DNA from: Kocuria turfanensis
GTDB lineage: Bacteria; Actinomycetota; Actinomycetes; Actinomycetales; Micrococcaceae
Length of the DNA: 64,000 bases
NCBI RefSeq assembly: GCF_001580365.1
Contig: NZ_CP014481.1
Span: forward strand, 34,057-98,056
Direction: 5' to 3'
Shown here: positions 23,641 to 32,198 of the stretch, one piece after another
Numbering within the stretch: the stretch's first letter is position 1
Layout: the number at the start of each line of letters is the position of its first letter
Notes under the pieces: model-generated
Told to the model about the DNA's origin: nothing
Database searches by the model: none
The model's input: only the letters and a program-made list of their open reading frames with translations
Position numbers and translations under genes: made by a program

Positions 23641-26600
23641 GCTGCGGCCACCGTCGCGGCGAATGCGGTCAGCCGCATGGCGCGTTGCCGCGGCGTTCTC
23701 CTCCTGCCGGCGGGACATCTGCTCGACACGATTAGCGGCCTTGAAGCGCTTGATGACCTCGGCCTGGCTGCGTTCCAGGTCGGTCTTGTTCTGCTTCCTG
23801 GCGGCGTCGTTCTGGGCGTTCTCGGACACGGTGGGTTCCTTCTTCTGGGGGGCCGGCGCTTCGGGGGATGACGTGCCGGGAGCCGGGGAAGCGGGTTGGG
23901 TCTGGGCCCGGTGGCGGGCCACTGCGCGGGCGATCAGCTCGTCCGTGGTCAGCACGCGCCCGGGTTCCTCGGCTACCGGAGTCTTGGCAGCTTCGGTGAC
24001 GGCGTTCTCCCGCACCTGGGGGTCGGGAAGCGTGTCGGCGGCCTGGGCGCGGGTGGTGCGCAGGGCCTCCACGGCTTCCTGAGCTGGGGTCGGGGTGGTG
24101 CGCACCTGTTCGGCCACGTGTGCCTCATCGACGGCTTGCCGGATCTGCTCGGGCGTCTGCGGTGCGGCGGTGGTGAGCGCGGAGTGCTTGTGCAGCGCGG
24201 TGGCGCGAGCCATCAGAGCGGCCGCGATCGGGTCCCCCTGGTGGGCCTGGGGGATCAGCGTGGTCTCGTGGGTGCCGATGTTGTAGCGGTTCCGGTACGC
24301 CTCGACCTCGGCGGCCACCTGGTGCCACTCGGCCGCCTTCGCAGGTTTGGCAGGCACCGGCCCCAGGGCAGTAGTCCACTCGGGGCGGGCCTCGGCCAGC
24401 TCGGCCCCGCGCACCATGACGCGCTGCTCCATCCTGGTGCGCAGCCGTTCCAGTTGCTCCCGGTACTGCACCGGCACCTGCCGGTCGGTGGTCAGCGGGG
24501 TGGGGGCCAGGTCCTCGCTCACCCGGCGCCCGTCCGCCATCGGGGCCGGTGCCGGGGTCTTGGCGGCCACCGCGCGCACCTGCTGCTCGGCGGCGATCGC
24601 CTCCCCGATCGACACTCCCGTGTCGGTGCGGGTGCGCTCTCCTCGGGCGATCTGCTCGACCGCCGTCTGCTCCGGGGACAGCCCGGCGCGGCGCTCTTGT
24701 TCGGCGCCCATTGTGCGGGCGGTCCAGTCCAGGTGCAGCGATGTGGTGGACTCCCACAGTTCCGGGGGCAGGGCCAGGTTCTCGGCCTCGGCACTGGCCT
24801 TCGCTTGGGCCAGCTGAGCCGAGGGCATCCAGGCGTAGGGGTGTGAGGCCCACTGTGGGTCCTCGATCGCGGGCTGGGTTTGGGCGGCCTTGGTGCGCTC
24901 AGCCAGCCGTTCCAGGTGCTCGTCGGTGAGGTTGCCCAGGGGCCGGCGGTCGGTGTTGTCGATGATCGCCCTCGCGGCCTCGATCTGGTGCTCCAGCCGC
25001 CACGCCAGCACGGCGGCCGGGTCCTCCGCCCCGCCAAAGCCGCGCTGATGCACTGCCCGGTTCAGTAGTTCGGCCGGGTCCATGCCGGCCTCCTGGGTAG
25101 CACGCAGGTGGGTGGCCACCGCGCCCCACGCCTCGCTGCTGGTGAAGTCTGCGGCCTTGTCCGCGCCCATGACCTCGACGGCCACCGTGCGGGTCTTGGC
25201 CGTCCAGGCAGCGTCAGCGGTCTCGCGGTAGACCTCGCCTAATGTGGCGACGTCGCCGTTGCGCATTGCCTCGGCGGCCACGGTTTCGTGGGCGGACAGG
25301 TTCCGGTCGTAGGCTCCGGCGATGCTCTCAAGCACCTCATCCCGGGACTGCCCCTCGGCCAGGGCGACGTAGAGCTGGTTGGTTTCCCGTCCTCGAGTGG
25401 CGGCCACGTAGGCGGCGGCCCGGTCGGTGGAGTCGTCCAGGATGACGTGGGCGGTGTCCACGGTCGCGCCCTGGGCGCGGTGCACGGTGGCGGCGTAACC
25501 GAGCTGGCCGTGCTGGGCCAGGTAGTCGGCGTCCAGGGTGATCTTGCCGCCGTGGCTGGTGTGGCCCAGCGTGGCGGTGTCGGCTCCGACCTTCTCCACG
25601 GTCCACACATCGTTGTTCTTCACGAAGTCCTTGCCACCGTTGAGCTGCAAGGTCCGGTCATTGCGGCGGGTCACCACGACGTCCCCGGTGTGGGCGGTGA
25701 GGCCGTCGCGCAGCACCACCGAGTCCCCGGAAGCGTCCAGGGCTCCGGTGGCGATCCGGGCGGCTTGGGCGCGGGCGTTCAGCTCGGTGACGGTGGCGTT
25801 GTCGGTGGCCATCAGCAGGGACCGCTTGCCCGCTTCGGTGTCGGTGATCCAGGCGCGCAGAGCGGTGTCGGTCATGGCCTCGGTGTCTCCGGCGACCACG
25901 CGGCGGTTGTCCATGTACCAGGCCCACGGGGTGTCCGCCCCGGCTGCGGGGGGTTCGCGCAGCGCCAGGGACGCGGCCGCTTCCCCCGCGGTCTGGAAGC
26001 GGTGGACGGCCTCCAGGCGGGTCGCTCCCACCTCGTTGTCCAGCAGGCGCAGCGCCCCACCGGAGCCGATCGCTCCGAGTTGACGGTCATCCCCGATCGC
26101 GCGCACCACGGCCCCGTGCCGGGCGGCCACGTTCACGAGCTCGGCCAGCTTGGGCGTGCTGACCATGCCCACTTCATCGAGGATCACCACGTCCCCAGCG
26201 TGCAGCTGCGCCGCCCCGGTGCGCCCGGTGCGGTGGGCAATCAGGAAGGCGTCGATGGTCGTGGCTTGCGCCCCAATGTCGTGGGCCATGACCGCAGCCG
26301 CGGCCGCGGTGGGGGCCAGGCCGACGACGTTGCCGCCGGTAGCGCGCACCGCATCGGCGGCCAGGGAGAGGCTGGTGGTCTTGCCGGCCCCGGCCGGTCC
26401 GATGCCCAGACTGAGCAGCTTCTCCTCGGTGGCGAAGGCACGGGCCAGGGCCACCTGCCCCTGGCTCAGGGGGCCGGTGTGGGCGGCCAGCACCTCCTCG
26501 AACCGCTCCGCGGAGACGGTGGGGATGACGGTGCGCTGGGCGGCGGCGAGCACCTGGTGCTCGGTCTCCAGGACCTCCCGGGAGGTGTAGAGGTGGGCGT

Positions 26601-28137
26601 CGGAGCGGATGAACTGGCTGGTGCCATCAGCCCGGGTGAACTCCGCCAGGCGCGGCACATCGGCGGTCGGGGTGACGGACAGGCTGTGGGTACCGGTGGC
26701 TTCCTTGACCACTTCGGTTACCAGGTCATCGGGTACGGTGTGCCCGATCATGGTCTCTTTCAGGTGCCGGCGGGTCTGGGCCTGGACGTGGTTCACACTC
26801 CAGGTGGCTCGCTTCTGGGACAGCTCGTGAACGACCAGGCGGGCGTGCTCGCTGACGTCGATCTGGGTGGCGTCCGGGCCGGTCGGCAGGCCGGTGGCGG
26901 CCGCCCGCACGTGAGCCAACAGCTCGTCTCCGACCGGCATCTGGACCTGCTGCCCGTACTCCTGGCCCCATTCCTCGACCAGCTCGGACAGCCGTCGGGC
27001 GGACTTCTTCGCGGGCCGGGACTCAAGGGTGGCTTGCTGAGCCAGGGCGATTTTTTGCTTGGCATTGGGGGCGTAGCCGTGCCGGTGGGTGAACTCCGAC
27101 TCCAGCCGATCCAGGCTCCCGGCGATGTCCGCCCGGCGCGCGGAGGCGTGGTGGATGGCGTCCAGGTCCACCCCGACGATCTCGTAGATCGGCTCGTTCC
27201 CACCGGCCACTCTGGGGGTCGCGGCCACCCCCAGAGTGGCGCAGACCTTCTCCATGACCTTGGCGTTGTAGGTCTCCGAGGCGGCAACGCCCATGCGGTA
27301 CAGGGTGCGCCCGTCCAGGGAGGACCACTTGCCGTCGGCGCCTTTGACCTTGTTGGCGATCACCACGTGATCGTGCAGGTGCGGGTCCCCGGTGCGGGAG
27401 TCGTAGTGGCGGAACTGGGTGGCGACCAGACCACCCTCGACGTCGATCTGGCGGACCCCGTTGTAGCCGCGTCGGGTGAACGTGGCCTCCTGCTCCAGGA
27501 AGCTCAGCGTCTCGGCGATCGCCTCGGTGTGGGCCATCTCGACGGCCTTCCGGGCCTCATCCCCACCCAAGGCCCAGAGGAGGGAGACGGACTTGGCGGG
27601 GGAGAAGACGAGGTCGTAGCCAGCCACGGTCTGCTGCTTCGGGGTCGTCTGGGAGGTGATAAACCGTCCTAGCTCTTCCTTGTCCCGGGCGTCGCGGCCG
27701 TGGGTCTCCCGGAACAACTGGCCGCCGACACGGCCTCGGATGGCCTGGCGTTCCTGGCGGGTCGGGGTGGCACCGGTGGTGCGTTCGTGCCGGGCGATTT
27801 CCTCATCCAGGCGGCGGCTCAGTTCGGTGTTGGCCTGGGTGTACTTGTGGAACTTCCGCCCCAGGGCCACGTCGGAAGCGGTGCCGCCTTCGGCCAGGAT
27901 GCGATCGGCGTCGGGGTGGAGTCCCTCCCCGAACAGGGCGGCCATCTGCGCCTCGGTCACCTCCCCGGAGACCCCCAGCAACGTCTCGGAGTGGGCCACC
28001 CATTGACCCGGGGGCATACCCTCCACGGTGTAGTAGTCACCCAGCTCACGGCTCTCAGCACGCAGCTCATCAGCGGAGGCGACCTCGCTGGTGTAGTAGG
28101 CATAGCCGTCCCCAGCGCTGAGCTTGTGGACGGTCAT
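23635..28137 (-). CDS. traA: TraA-type MobF relaxase-helicase
   Basis: 1500 aa from the ATG at 28137; an upstream TTG frame exists but would read through the operator. The N-terminal relaxase domain (about 1-330) has candidate catalytic tyrosines near the start (GDGYAYYTSEV and ELGDYYTVEG). It also has the three-histidine metal motif at 253-257 in DPHLHDHVVIAN. A TraI/RecD-like helicase follows: Walker A near 580-588 (GPAGAGKTTS), Walker B VVILDEVGMVS, then GDDRQLGAIGSGGAL and GYAATVHRAQGATVD. The last 450 residues are helical, charged and Ala/Glu-rich. The protein nicks oriT, stays bound to the 5' end and unwinds the strand. An operator palindrome sits 14-25 bases before the start. Confidence 0.95.
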   Translation of the reverse strand: MTVHKLSAGDGYAYYTSEVASADELRAESRELGDYYTVEGMPPGQWVAHSETLLGVSGEVTEAQMAALFGEGLHPDADRILAEGGTASDVALGRKFHKYTQANTELSRRLDEEIARHERTTGATPTRQERQAIRGRVGGQLFRETHGRDARDKEELGRFITSQTTPKQQTVAGYDLVFSPAKSVSLLWALGGDEARKAVEMAHTEAIAETLSFLEQEATFTRRGYNGVRQIDVEGGLVATQFRHYDSRTGDPHLHDHVVIANKVKGADGKWSSLDGRTLYRMGVAASETYNAKVMEKVCATLGVAATPRVAGGNEPIYEIVGVDLDAIHHASARRADIAGSLDRLESEFTHRHGYAPNAKQKIALAQQATLESRPAKKSARRLSELVEEWGQEYGQQVQMPVGDELLAHVRAAATGLPTGPDATQIDVSEHARLVVHELSQKRATWSVNHVQAQTRRHLKETMIGHTVPDDLVTEVVKEATGTHSLSVTPTADVPRLAEFTRADGTSQFIRSDAHLYTSREVLETEHQVLAAAQRTVIPTVSAERFEEVLAAHTGPLSQGQVALARAFATEEKLLSLGIGPAGAGKTTSLSLAADAVRATGGNVVGLAPTAAAAAVMAHDIGAQATTIDAFLIAHRTGRTGAAQLHAGDVVILDEVGMVSTPKLAELVNVAARHGAVVRAIGDDRQLGAIGSGGALRLLDNEVGATRLEAVHRFQTAGEAAASLALREPPAAGADTPWAWYMDNRRVVAGDTEAMTDTALRAWITDTEAGKRSLLMATDNATVTELNARAQAARIATGALDASGDSVVLRDGLTAHTGDVVVTRRNDRTLQLNGGKDFVKNNDVWTVEKVGADTATLGHTSHGGKITLDADYLAQHGQLGYAATVHRAQGATVDTAHVILDDSTDRAAAYVAATRGRETNQLYVALAEGQSRDEVLESIAGAYDRNLSAHETVAAEAMRNGDVATLGEVYRETADAAWTAKTRTVAVEVMGADKAADFTSSEAWGAVATHLRATQEAGMDPAELLNRAVHQRGFGGAEDPAAVLAWRLEHQIEAARAIIDNTDRRPLGNLTDEHLERLAERTKAAQTQPAIEDPQWASHPYAWMPSAQLAQAKASAEAENLALPPELWESTTSLHLDWTARTMGAEQERRAGLSPEQTAVEQIARGERTRTDTGVSIGEAIAAEQQVRAVAAKTPAPAPMADGRRVSEDLAPTPLTTDRQVPVQYREQLERLRTRMEQRVMVRGAELAEARPEWTTALGPVPAKPAKAAEWHQVAAEVEAYRNRYNIGTHETTLIPQAHQGDPIAAALMARATALHKHSALTTAAPQTPEQIRQAVDEAHVAEQVRTTPTPAQEAVEALRTTRAQAADTLPDPQVRENAVTEAAKTPVAEEPGRVLTTDELIARAVARHRAQTQPASPAPGTSSPEAPAPQKKEPTVSENAQNDAARKQNKTDLERSQAEVIKRFKAANRVEQMSRRQEENAAATRHAADRIRRDGGRSL

Positions 28138-28150
28138 CACAGAAGCAATG

Positions 28151-28162
28151 TGAACATGTTCA
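28151..28162. promoter_or_regulatory. Operator copy, TGAACATGTTCA (relaxase promoter)
   Basis: Perfect copy of the palindrome found before the ImmA operon, 14 bases before the relaxase ATG. On the minus strand TTGATA (28176-28171) and TCACAT (28153-28148) are 17 bp apart and could be the -35 and -10 boxes; the operator would then cover the spacer and overlap the -10. This is the layout expected for direct repression. Confidence 0.7.
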
Positions 28163-28383
28163 TCCTCGGTTATCAACAATGCAAGAGGTGTGACGCTCTG
28201 GCAGGGCGTGGAGAGCCGGTGCGAGCTTGCGAGTCATCGGATCGGAGCGACCCAGAGTGTCCGTCACTGCAGGTGACGCGGTGGTGCCCACGAGACCTGG
28301 GAAGGGTGGGCAGGTGATGCCACTGCGCGGACGAGGAACGAGGACAGGCAAAGCAGCATCAGCTGTCCACGCTGACAGGTCGA

Positions 28384-28560
28384 TTGGGTGGCACCGCCCC
28401 CGCGGTTGTCCATGCGTGGTTTTCGGGTGGACAACCGGCCCGAGGTTTCGCCGGTGGCTGTGGGTCCGGTGAAGGGACCGGAGGCTTTATCCCGGAGCCG
28501 GTCCACAGCCACCGGCGAAAGCTCACAGCACTGTCGCGCCGCCCCGCGGCGCGCCCGCAT
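28384..28560. other. Candidate origin of transfer (oriT)
   Basis: This non-coding interval lies between the relaxase gene and the divergent accessory gene and is packed with inverted repeats. Repeat A pairs 28403-28411 with 28429-28437 (9 bp, 17-nt loop). Repeat B pairs 28446-28463 with 28503-28520 (18 bp perfect), enclosing a nested hairpin 28465-28470 with 28477-28482. Repeat C pairs 28536-28542 with 28546-28552. MobF systems usually have oriT beside the relaxase gene with such repeats. The nick site cannot be identified by eye. Confidence 0.65.
28446..28520. repeat. 18-bp perfect inverted repeat within the oriT candidate
   Basis: The arm TTTCGCCGGTGGCTGTGG (28446-28463) is repeated in reverse complement at 28503-28520. 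The 39-nt interval contains a second 6-bp stem. It is the longest perfect repeat in this region and the most probable relaxase recognition feature. Confidence 0.9.
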
Positions 28561-28606
28561 CCGCGGGCTGGTCGTCGGCGGTGGGGGAGTGGTGCTTGAA
28601 TACTTG

Positions 28607-28618
28607 TGAACATGTTCA
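28607..28618. promoter_or_regulatory. Operator copy, TGAACATGTTCA (accessory-gene promoter)
   Basis: Perfect copy of the palindrome, 18 bases before the ATG at 28637. TTGAAT (28596-28601) and TTTGAT (28619-28624) are exactly 17 bp apart and could be -35 and -10; the operator then fills the spacer. Confidence 0.7.
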
Positions 28619-28636
28619 TTTGATGGAAGGGGTGGA

Positions 28637-29059
28637 ATGGCACCGCGGAAGAGTGCGACCAAGACCGAAGCACGGGAGCGGGCTCGTCGGGCAGCCGCGG
28701 AATCGATGGCCCGAGAGCAGCGCCTGCTGGCATGGGGTGAGGAGTTCTTCCTCGCCCAGGGCGAGTCCGAACAGATCATGGAGAGCGCCGAGCAGCGCAT
28801 CACGGAGATCCGTGCCAAGGCCGAGCAGGAGGCTGCTCGAGCCAGCGCTTCACAGGCGCGCGTGGTCGCCGCCATGAAGGAGGAGCGGATCGGACTCACC
28901 GAGATCGCTCAACGGCTGGAGCTTTCAGTCAGTGAGGTCCGCGCCCTCCTCAAGGGTTCCCTTGCTCCCAGGTCATCCGATGCCATCGACGATTCCGCTG
29001 GCATCGAAGTGGCTGATGAATCCGATCAGACGACGCAACATGCACCGGTGGGTGTGTGA
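28637..29059 (+). CDS. Relaxosome accessory-type coiled-coil/HTH protein
   Basis: 140 aa. Residues 1-85 are highly charged and helical, with an extended coiled coil (RARRAAAESMAREQRLLAWG, then ESAEQRITEIRAKAEQEAAR). A helix-turn-helix follows at about 85-108 (RIGLTEIAQRLELSVSEVRA), and the C-terminus is acidic and disordered. It is transcribed divergently from the relaxase gene across the oriT candidate and shares the same operator type. This is the usual place for an oriT-binding accessory factor (functional analogue of TrwA or MbeC). Homology to those proteins cannot be claimed. Confidence 0.75.
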   Translation: MAPRKSATKTEARERARRAAAESMAREQRLLAWGEEFFLAQGESEQIMESAEQRITEIRAKAEQEAARASASQARVVAAMKEERIGLTEIAQRLELSVSEVRALLKGSLAPRSSDAIDDSAGIEVADESDQTTQHAPVGV

Positions 29060-29253
29060 CTTCGATGCGCTGGCACCCTTTTACCTCGCGTAGGGCTCCC
29101 TCCTGATTCAAGTTCGCTTCGTCGTAGCCGTGCGCTTGATTCGAGAGCGCACACAGCTCCGTCCTCTCGTGGCCGCTCGTGCGGTTGGCCACCGCCAACA
29201 GTGACGCGGCACTGGGGCCGGCCCGAACCGGGTGTGGGTCGGATCGGAACCCG

Positions 29254-29736
29254 CTAGAAGAGGGTGGGGTGGTCGGGATCGATGCCGTGCACGAGCTCGC
29301 GCACCAGGTCCTCGTCCCAGCCGTGGGACTTGAGTTCCTCGCGCACCTGCCGGGACCGGGCGGAGCGCTCGGTCCTCGACAGCCGGCGCCACCGGGCGGC
29401 AGTGGCCGAGGGCATCCGGCCCTTCATCGCCCGGTCGGCCATGTTGTCCGAGCGGGTGCCCAGCAGCAGGTGCGTGGAGGGATCCAGGGTGGCGTGCACA
29501 CACAGCGGGACGTCGCACCAGTGCAGCGCGGTGAGGCCTTCGATCGCGGCCAGCCCGCCGTGCACGGTGGCCAGGGAGAAGCGGTGGGCGGCGACGGCTC
29601 GTTGACCGCCTACGGTGTTGATCCAGAAGCGGCCGTAGCCGTCATCGCTGATCGCCCCGAGCCACAGCCAGCACGAGTCGGCGTGCGGGCCCTTGAGGAC
29701 GTGGGAGTAGAAGCGCTCAACGTCCGAGGAACGCAC
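29254..29736 (-). CDS. HNH endonuclease-like protein
   Basis: 160 aa from a GTG with GGAGG five bases upstream. The pattern CWLWLGAISDDGYGRFWI, AAHRFSLATVHGGL, LHWCDVPLCVHA and LLLGTRSDNMADRAMKGR is that of HNH proteins with a Cys/His zinc loop. Such proteins include free-standing homing-type endonucleases common in phages and mobile elements. The His of the first motif and the Asn of the last are kept. The C-terminus is basic. It overlaps the upstream small membrane-protein gene by 20 bases, so the two are co-translated. A role in mobility or defence is possible. Confidence 0.75.
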   Translation of the reverse strand: MRSSDVERFYSHVLKGPHADSCWLWLGAISDDGYGRFWINTVGGQRAVAAHRFSLATVHGGLAAIEGLTALHWCDVPLCVHATLDPSTHLLLGTRSDNMADRAMKGRMPSATAARWRRLSRTERSARSRQVREELKSHGWDEDLVRELVHGIDPDHPTLF

Positions 29737-30001
29737 GGCGGGCCTCCGCTTTGTGGACGAGCACCAGCAACAGTGCCGTGATCAAGGCGCCGACTCCGAT
29801 CGCCGTCCAGGTGAAGTCGTTGGCGCCGGCCACAGCCCAGACCATGAACAAGTACGGGGTGATGGACACGGTCCCGGCCAAGCGGTGACGCAGTCCGGAG
29901 GGCATCGGGATGATGCGCAACAACCAGTGCGCCAGGCCATGACCGATCCGGTAGTACAGGCGGACCCACCACAGCAGATACGGGATCAGGATGCGCGGCA
30001 T
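29717..30001 (-). CDS. Small two-to-three-TM membrane protein
   Basis: 94 aa with GGGAGG before the ATG. Hydrophobic segments are RILIPYLLWWVRLYYRIG, SITPYLFMVWAVAGANDF and WTAIGVGALITALLLVLVH. The basic ending HKAEARRAFLGR would be cytoplasmic. I do not recognise a family. The gene overlaps the HNH-like gene, which suggests the pair works together or at least shares an mRNA; one possibility is a membrane-located effector controlled by the nuclease-like partner. Confidence 0.6.
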   Translation of the reverse strand: MPRILIPYLLWWVRLYYRIGHGLAHWLLRIIPMPSGLRHRLAGTVSITPYLFMVWAVAGANDFTWTAIGVGALITALLLVLVHKAEARRAFLGR

Positions 30002-30441
30002 CGACTCTCCCTCCCGCCGGCCGTGGGCGGCACCTCGCCACGGGACGGGGAGTGCGCCAAGTGGTGCATGGGGGTCCTTCTCTGGGTGGGGCTGAAGCTT
30101 GTTCTAGCTTGGCACGCTGGCAGGGCCCGGGGTGCCCGTGCCGGTGACGGGCCCAGTACCTCGAGGGCCCCAGCGCCCTGGGGTGGCGCACTGTCATGGG
30201 ACGACCCTGAAACGTGGCGGAACGGGGACAGCAAGACGACGTGAGCGACAGCGCCGTCCAGGAAGCACCATCGATGAGCTCAAGAGGATCATCGAACTCG
30301 AATACCAGCATCACCCCGCGTTGATGTGCAGTCCCCAACCCCGGTGCGCCCAACATACCGGGCCGGAGCGACACCGGCGGGTGCAGCGACCGCCCCGTGG
30401 TCTGGCCCGGCTCAGTGACGTGCGGGCAGATGCGCGAGGCC
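30002..30441. other. Intergenic region, no gene seen
   Basis: No credible reading frame. A tight hairpin occurs at 30168-30183 (CCCCAG / CTGGGG, 4-nt loop). The 10-mer TGTTCTAGCT at 30100-30109 reappears inverted at 30766-30775, upstream of the next leftward gene. It probably holds the promoter of the small membrane protein and HNH-like gene. Confidence 0.4.
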
Positions 30442-30678
30442 TCACTCGGGATTGTCCACGGTTATCGGGTTGTCGTCGTCAGCGTCGGTGGCCAGCTTTT
30501 CGATGCCGGTTTCCGCAGGGGCCGGCTCGCTCAGACGCTGCTCGACGGCCTGCTGGAACTTCTCAGCTGCTTCCGCATCGACCAGCCCGTCCGCGGAGTA
30601 TGCAGCCGGGTTGGATCGGTCCTGGGCGTTCTCCTCCTCCGGTGTGAAGGTGCGGGGGACAGGGGAAGTCGGATTCAT
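30442..30678 (-). CDS. Small acidic protein of unknown function
   Basis: 78 aa from the ATG at 30678 with AAAGG seven bases upstream. It is Pro/Glu/Ala/Asp-rich and probably largely disordered, with one helix around VDAEAAEKFQQAVEQRLSE and an acidic end (DADDDNPITVDNPE). No family is recognised. Longer upstream reading is possible but lacks coding character. Confidence 0.5.
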   Translation of the reverse strand: MNPTSPVPRTFTPEEENAQDRSNPAAYSADGLVDAEAAEKFQQAVEQRLSEPAPAETGIEKLATDADDDNPITVDNPE

Positions 30679-31101
30679 CGAATACCTTTCATCTCGGCGG
30701 GGCAGATCCACGCCGGCCCACTGCCGGAGAGCTCCAGTGGTGGGGCGAGATCTTCTCTTGGCGCTAGCTAGAACACCGCAGTGGGGTGGGGGAGTCATCG
30801 TGATCGCACCCGAATCACCAGTCAGGGGCGGGGACGGAAGAACGGGGGGCTCTCCCGGCTGGAGGCTCCTCGTGGAGCTTCCCTGCTGTCGTTCCTATCG
30901 TGGCCCGAGTGGTCGTGACAAGAGCCGCGACCGCACCGTCTCGAGTGGCGCCCGACCCGGACGAGGGAGCCGACGGCGGATCCTGGCCGGTCCTGCTTCG
31001 CCGTGACGGTCGTGGGCAGTGGGGCGGGGGGTGCTACGTGAGGTGGCATTCGATATGTGATTGTGCTGGGGATTTGGACTGGGAGCGGGCATGATGGGGG
31101 T
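30679..31101. other. Intergenic region, no gene seen
   Basis: Divergent promoter interval between the small acidic protein gene and the toxin-antitoxin pair. A CTAGCTAG palindrome lies at 30764-30771. No reading frame has a ribosome site or recognisable content. Confidence 0.4.
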
Positions 31102-31503
31102 ATGTCCACCGCTCCCATGGCACCGCGCACCGGTCTTCAAGCCCACCGTGATTCCCAACGGTGGTCGATTCCGCAGGTCGTCAAGGGGCTGCGCGAAATC
31201 CTGGGCGCACGCCTGGTGGCCTATCTCGGCGGAGTGAAAGAGACCCGAGCGGTCCGGGAATGGGTCGACGGCAGCCGCGAGCCCGGCTCCGAGGCCGTGA
31301 AGCAGCGGCTGCGCGATGCCTACTACATCGCCGCCCTGCTGGCCGAACGCGAAGCCCCCGGGGTGGTACAGGCCTGGTTCACCGGCATGAATCCGCAGCT
31401 GGGGGACCGCGCCCCGGCCCGGCTGCTGCGGGAAGGCGACCCGGAGCGCACGGTCGCCGAGGTCACCGCCGCGGCCCGGGCCTTCGTCGCCTCGGCGGGA
31501 TAG
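31102..31503 (+). CDS. Xre/MbcA/ParS-type antitoxin
   Basis: 133 aa from the ATG at 31102 with GGGGG just upstream. An N-terminal helix-turn-helix-like part (WSIPQVVKGLREILGARLVA, LGGVKETRAVREWVDGSREP) precedes the C-terminal toxin-binding domain (AWFTGMNPQLGDRAPARLLR, EGDPERTVAEVTAAARAFV). The MNPQLGD / PARLLREGD signature is typical of antitoxins of RES-domain toxins. Its stop overlaps the toxin GTG. It should neutralise the toxin and repress the operon. Confidence 0.88.
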   Translation: MSTAPMAPRTGLQAHRDSQRWSIPQVVKGLREILGARLVAYLGGVKETRAVREWVDGSREPGSEAVKQRLRDAYYIAALLAEREAPGVVQAWFTGMNPQLGDRAPARLLREGDPERTVAEVTAAARAFVASAG

Positions 31504-32198
31504 TGGTGGGCCTGGTCATCACCGACCCCCCGCAGGAACCGGTCTGGCGAGTCGGGTACCGACCCGAGCCTTTGGCCTGGAGCGGGTGGGAGCACGCCAC
31601 CGACGGGCGCTTCCACGGCCGCTGGGACGACCCTCACGGGACGTTCCGCACCCTGTACCTGGGCGAGTCCCTGCTGGCGTGCTTGCTCGAGGTCCTGGCC
31701 ATTGCGCGCAAGGACAAGCACCTGGCCGCGGCCTTGGCGGAGATCGACGAAGATCCCGAAGACGCTCAGGATCACCCCACCGCGACCCCCGGCACCCTGG
31801 ATCTAGCGTGGCTGGAGCCCCGTTGCGCTGCCTCCGCTGTGCTCAGCGGACAGTACTGCCGGGTGAGTGCGGCTGACACCGTAGCCACCCTCTACCCGCG
31901 GTTCATCGGCGACGCCCTGGACGCCGGCTACGACGACTTCGACGCCGGCCTGCTCAAAAACGGTGCCGCCCGGGCCATCACCCAAGCCGTCTCCGCCCAC
32001 CTGTACCTGCAGGAAGGCATCGACGGCATCGAGTTCGCCTCCCGACACGGCGACGAACTGAATCTGTGGTGCCTCTACGAACAACCCCACGACTCACAGA
32101 CCAGCTCACACCTGCTGAGATTGACCGAAGTCACCCTGCACCCGGACACCCCGGACCTGCAGCAGGCCCTCGACCTGCTCGGTCTGAACTGGGCATAG
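31503..32198 (+). CDS. RES-domain toxin (NAD-degrading type)
   Basis: 231 aa from a GTG overlapping the antitoxin stop; a second GTG follows directly. RES motifs are present: PVWRVGYRPEPLAWSGW, GRFHGRWDDPHGTFRTLYLG then ESLLACLLEVL, and near the end GIDGIEFASRHGDELNLWCL. RES toxins such as MbcT degrade NAD+, using the conserved Arg, Glu and Ser residues that are all visible here. The pair probably stabilises the element by post-segregational killing. Confidence 0.9.
   Translation: MVGLVITDPPQEPVWRVGYRPEPLAWSGWEHATDGRFHGRWDDPHGTFRTLYLGESLLACLLEVLAIARKDKHLAAALAEIDEDPEDAQDHPTATPGTLDLAWLEPRCAASAVLSGQYCRVSAADTVATLYPRFIGDALDAGYDDFDAGLLKNGAARAITQAVSAHLYLQEGIDGIEFASRHGDELNLWCLYEQPHDSQTSSHLLRLTEVTLHPDTPDLQQALDLLGLNWA

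Noticed and set aside
25288..27672. 794-residue open frame opposite the relaxase gene
   Set aside because: Antisense of a clear MobF relaxase-helicase; composition typical of a shadow frame.
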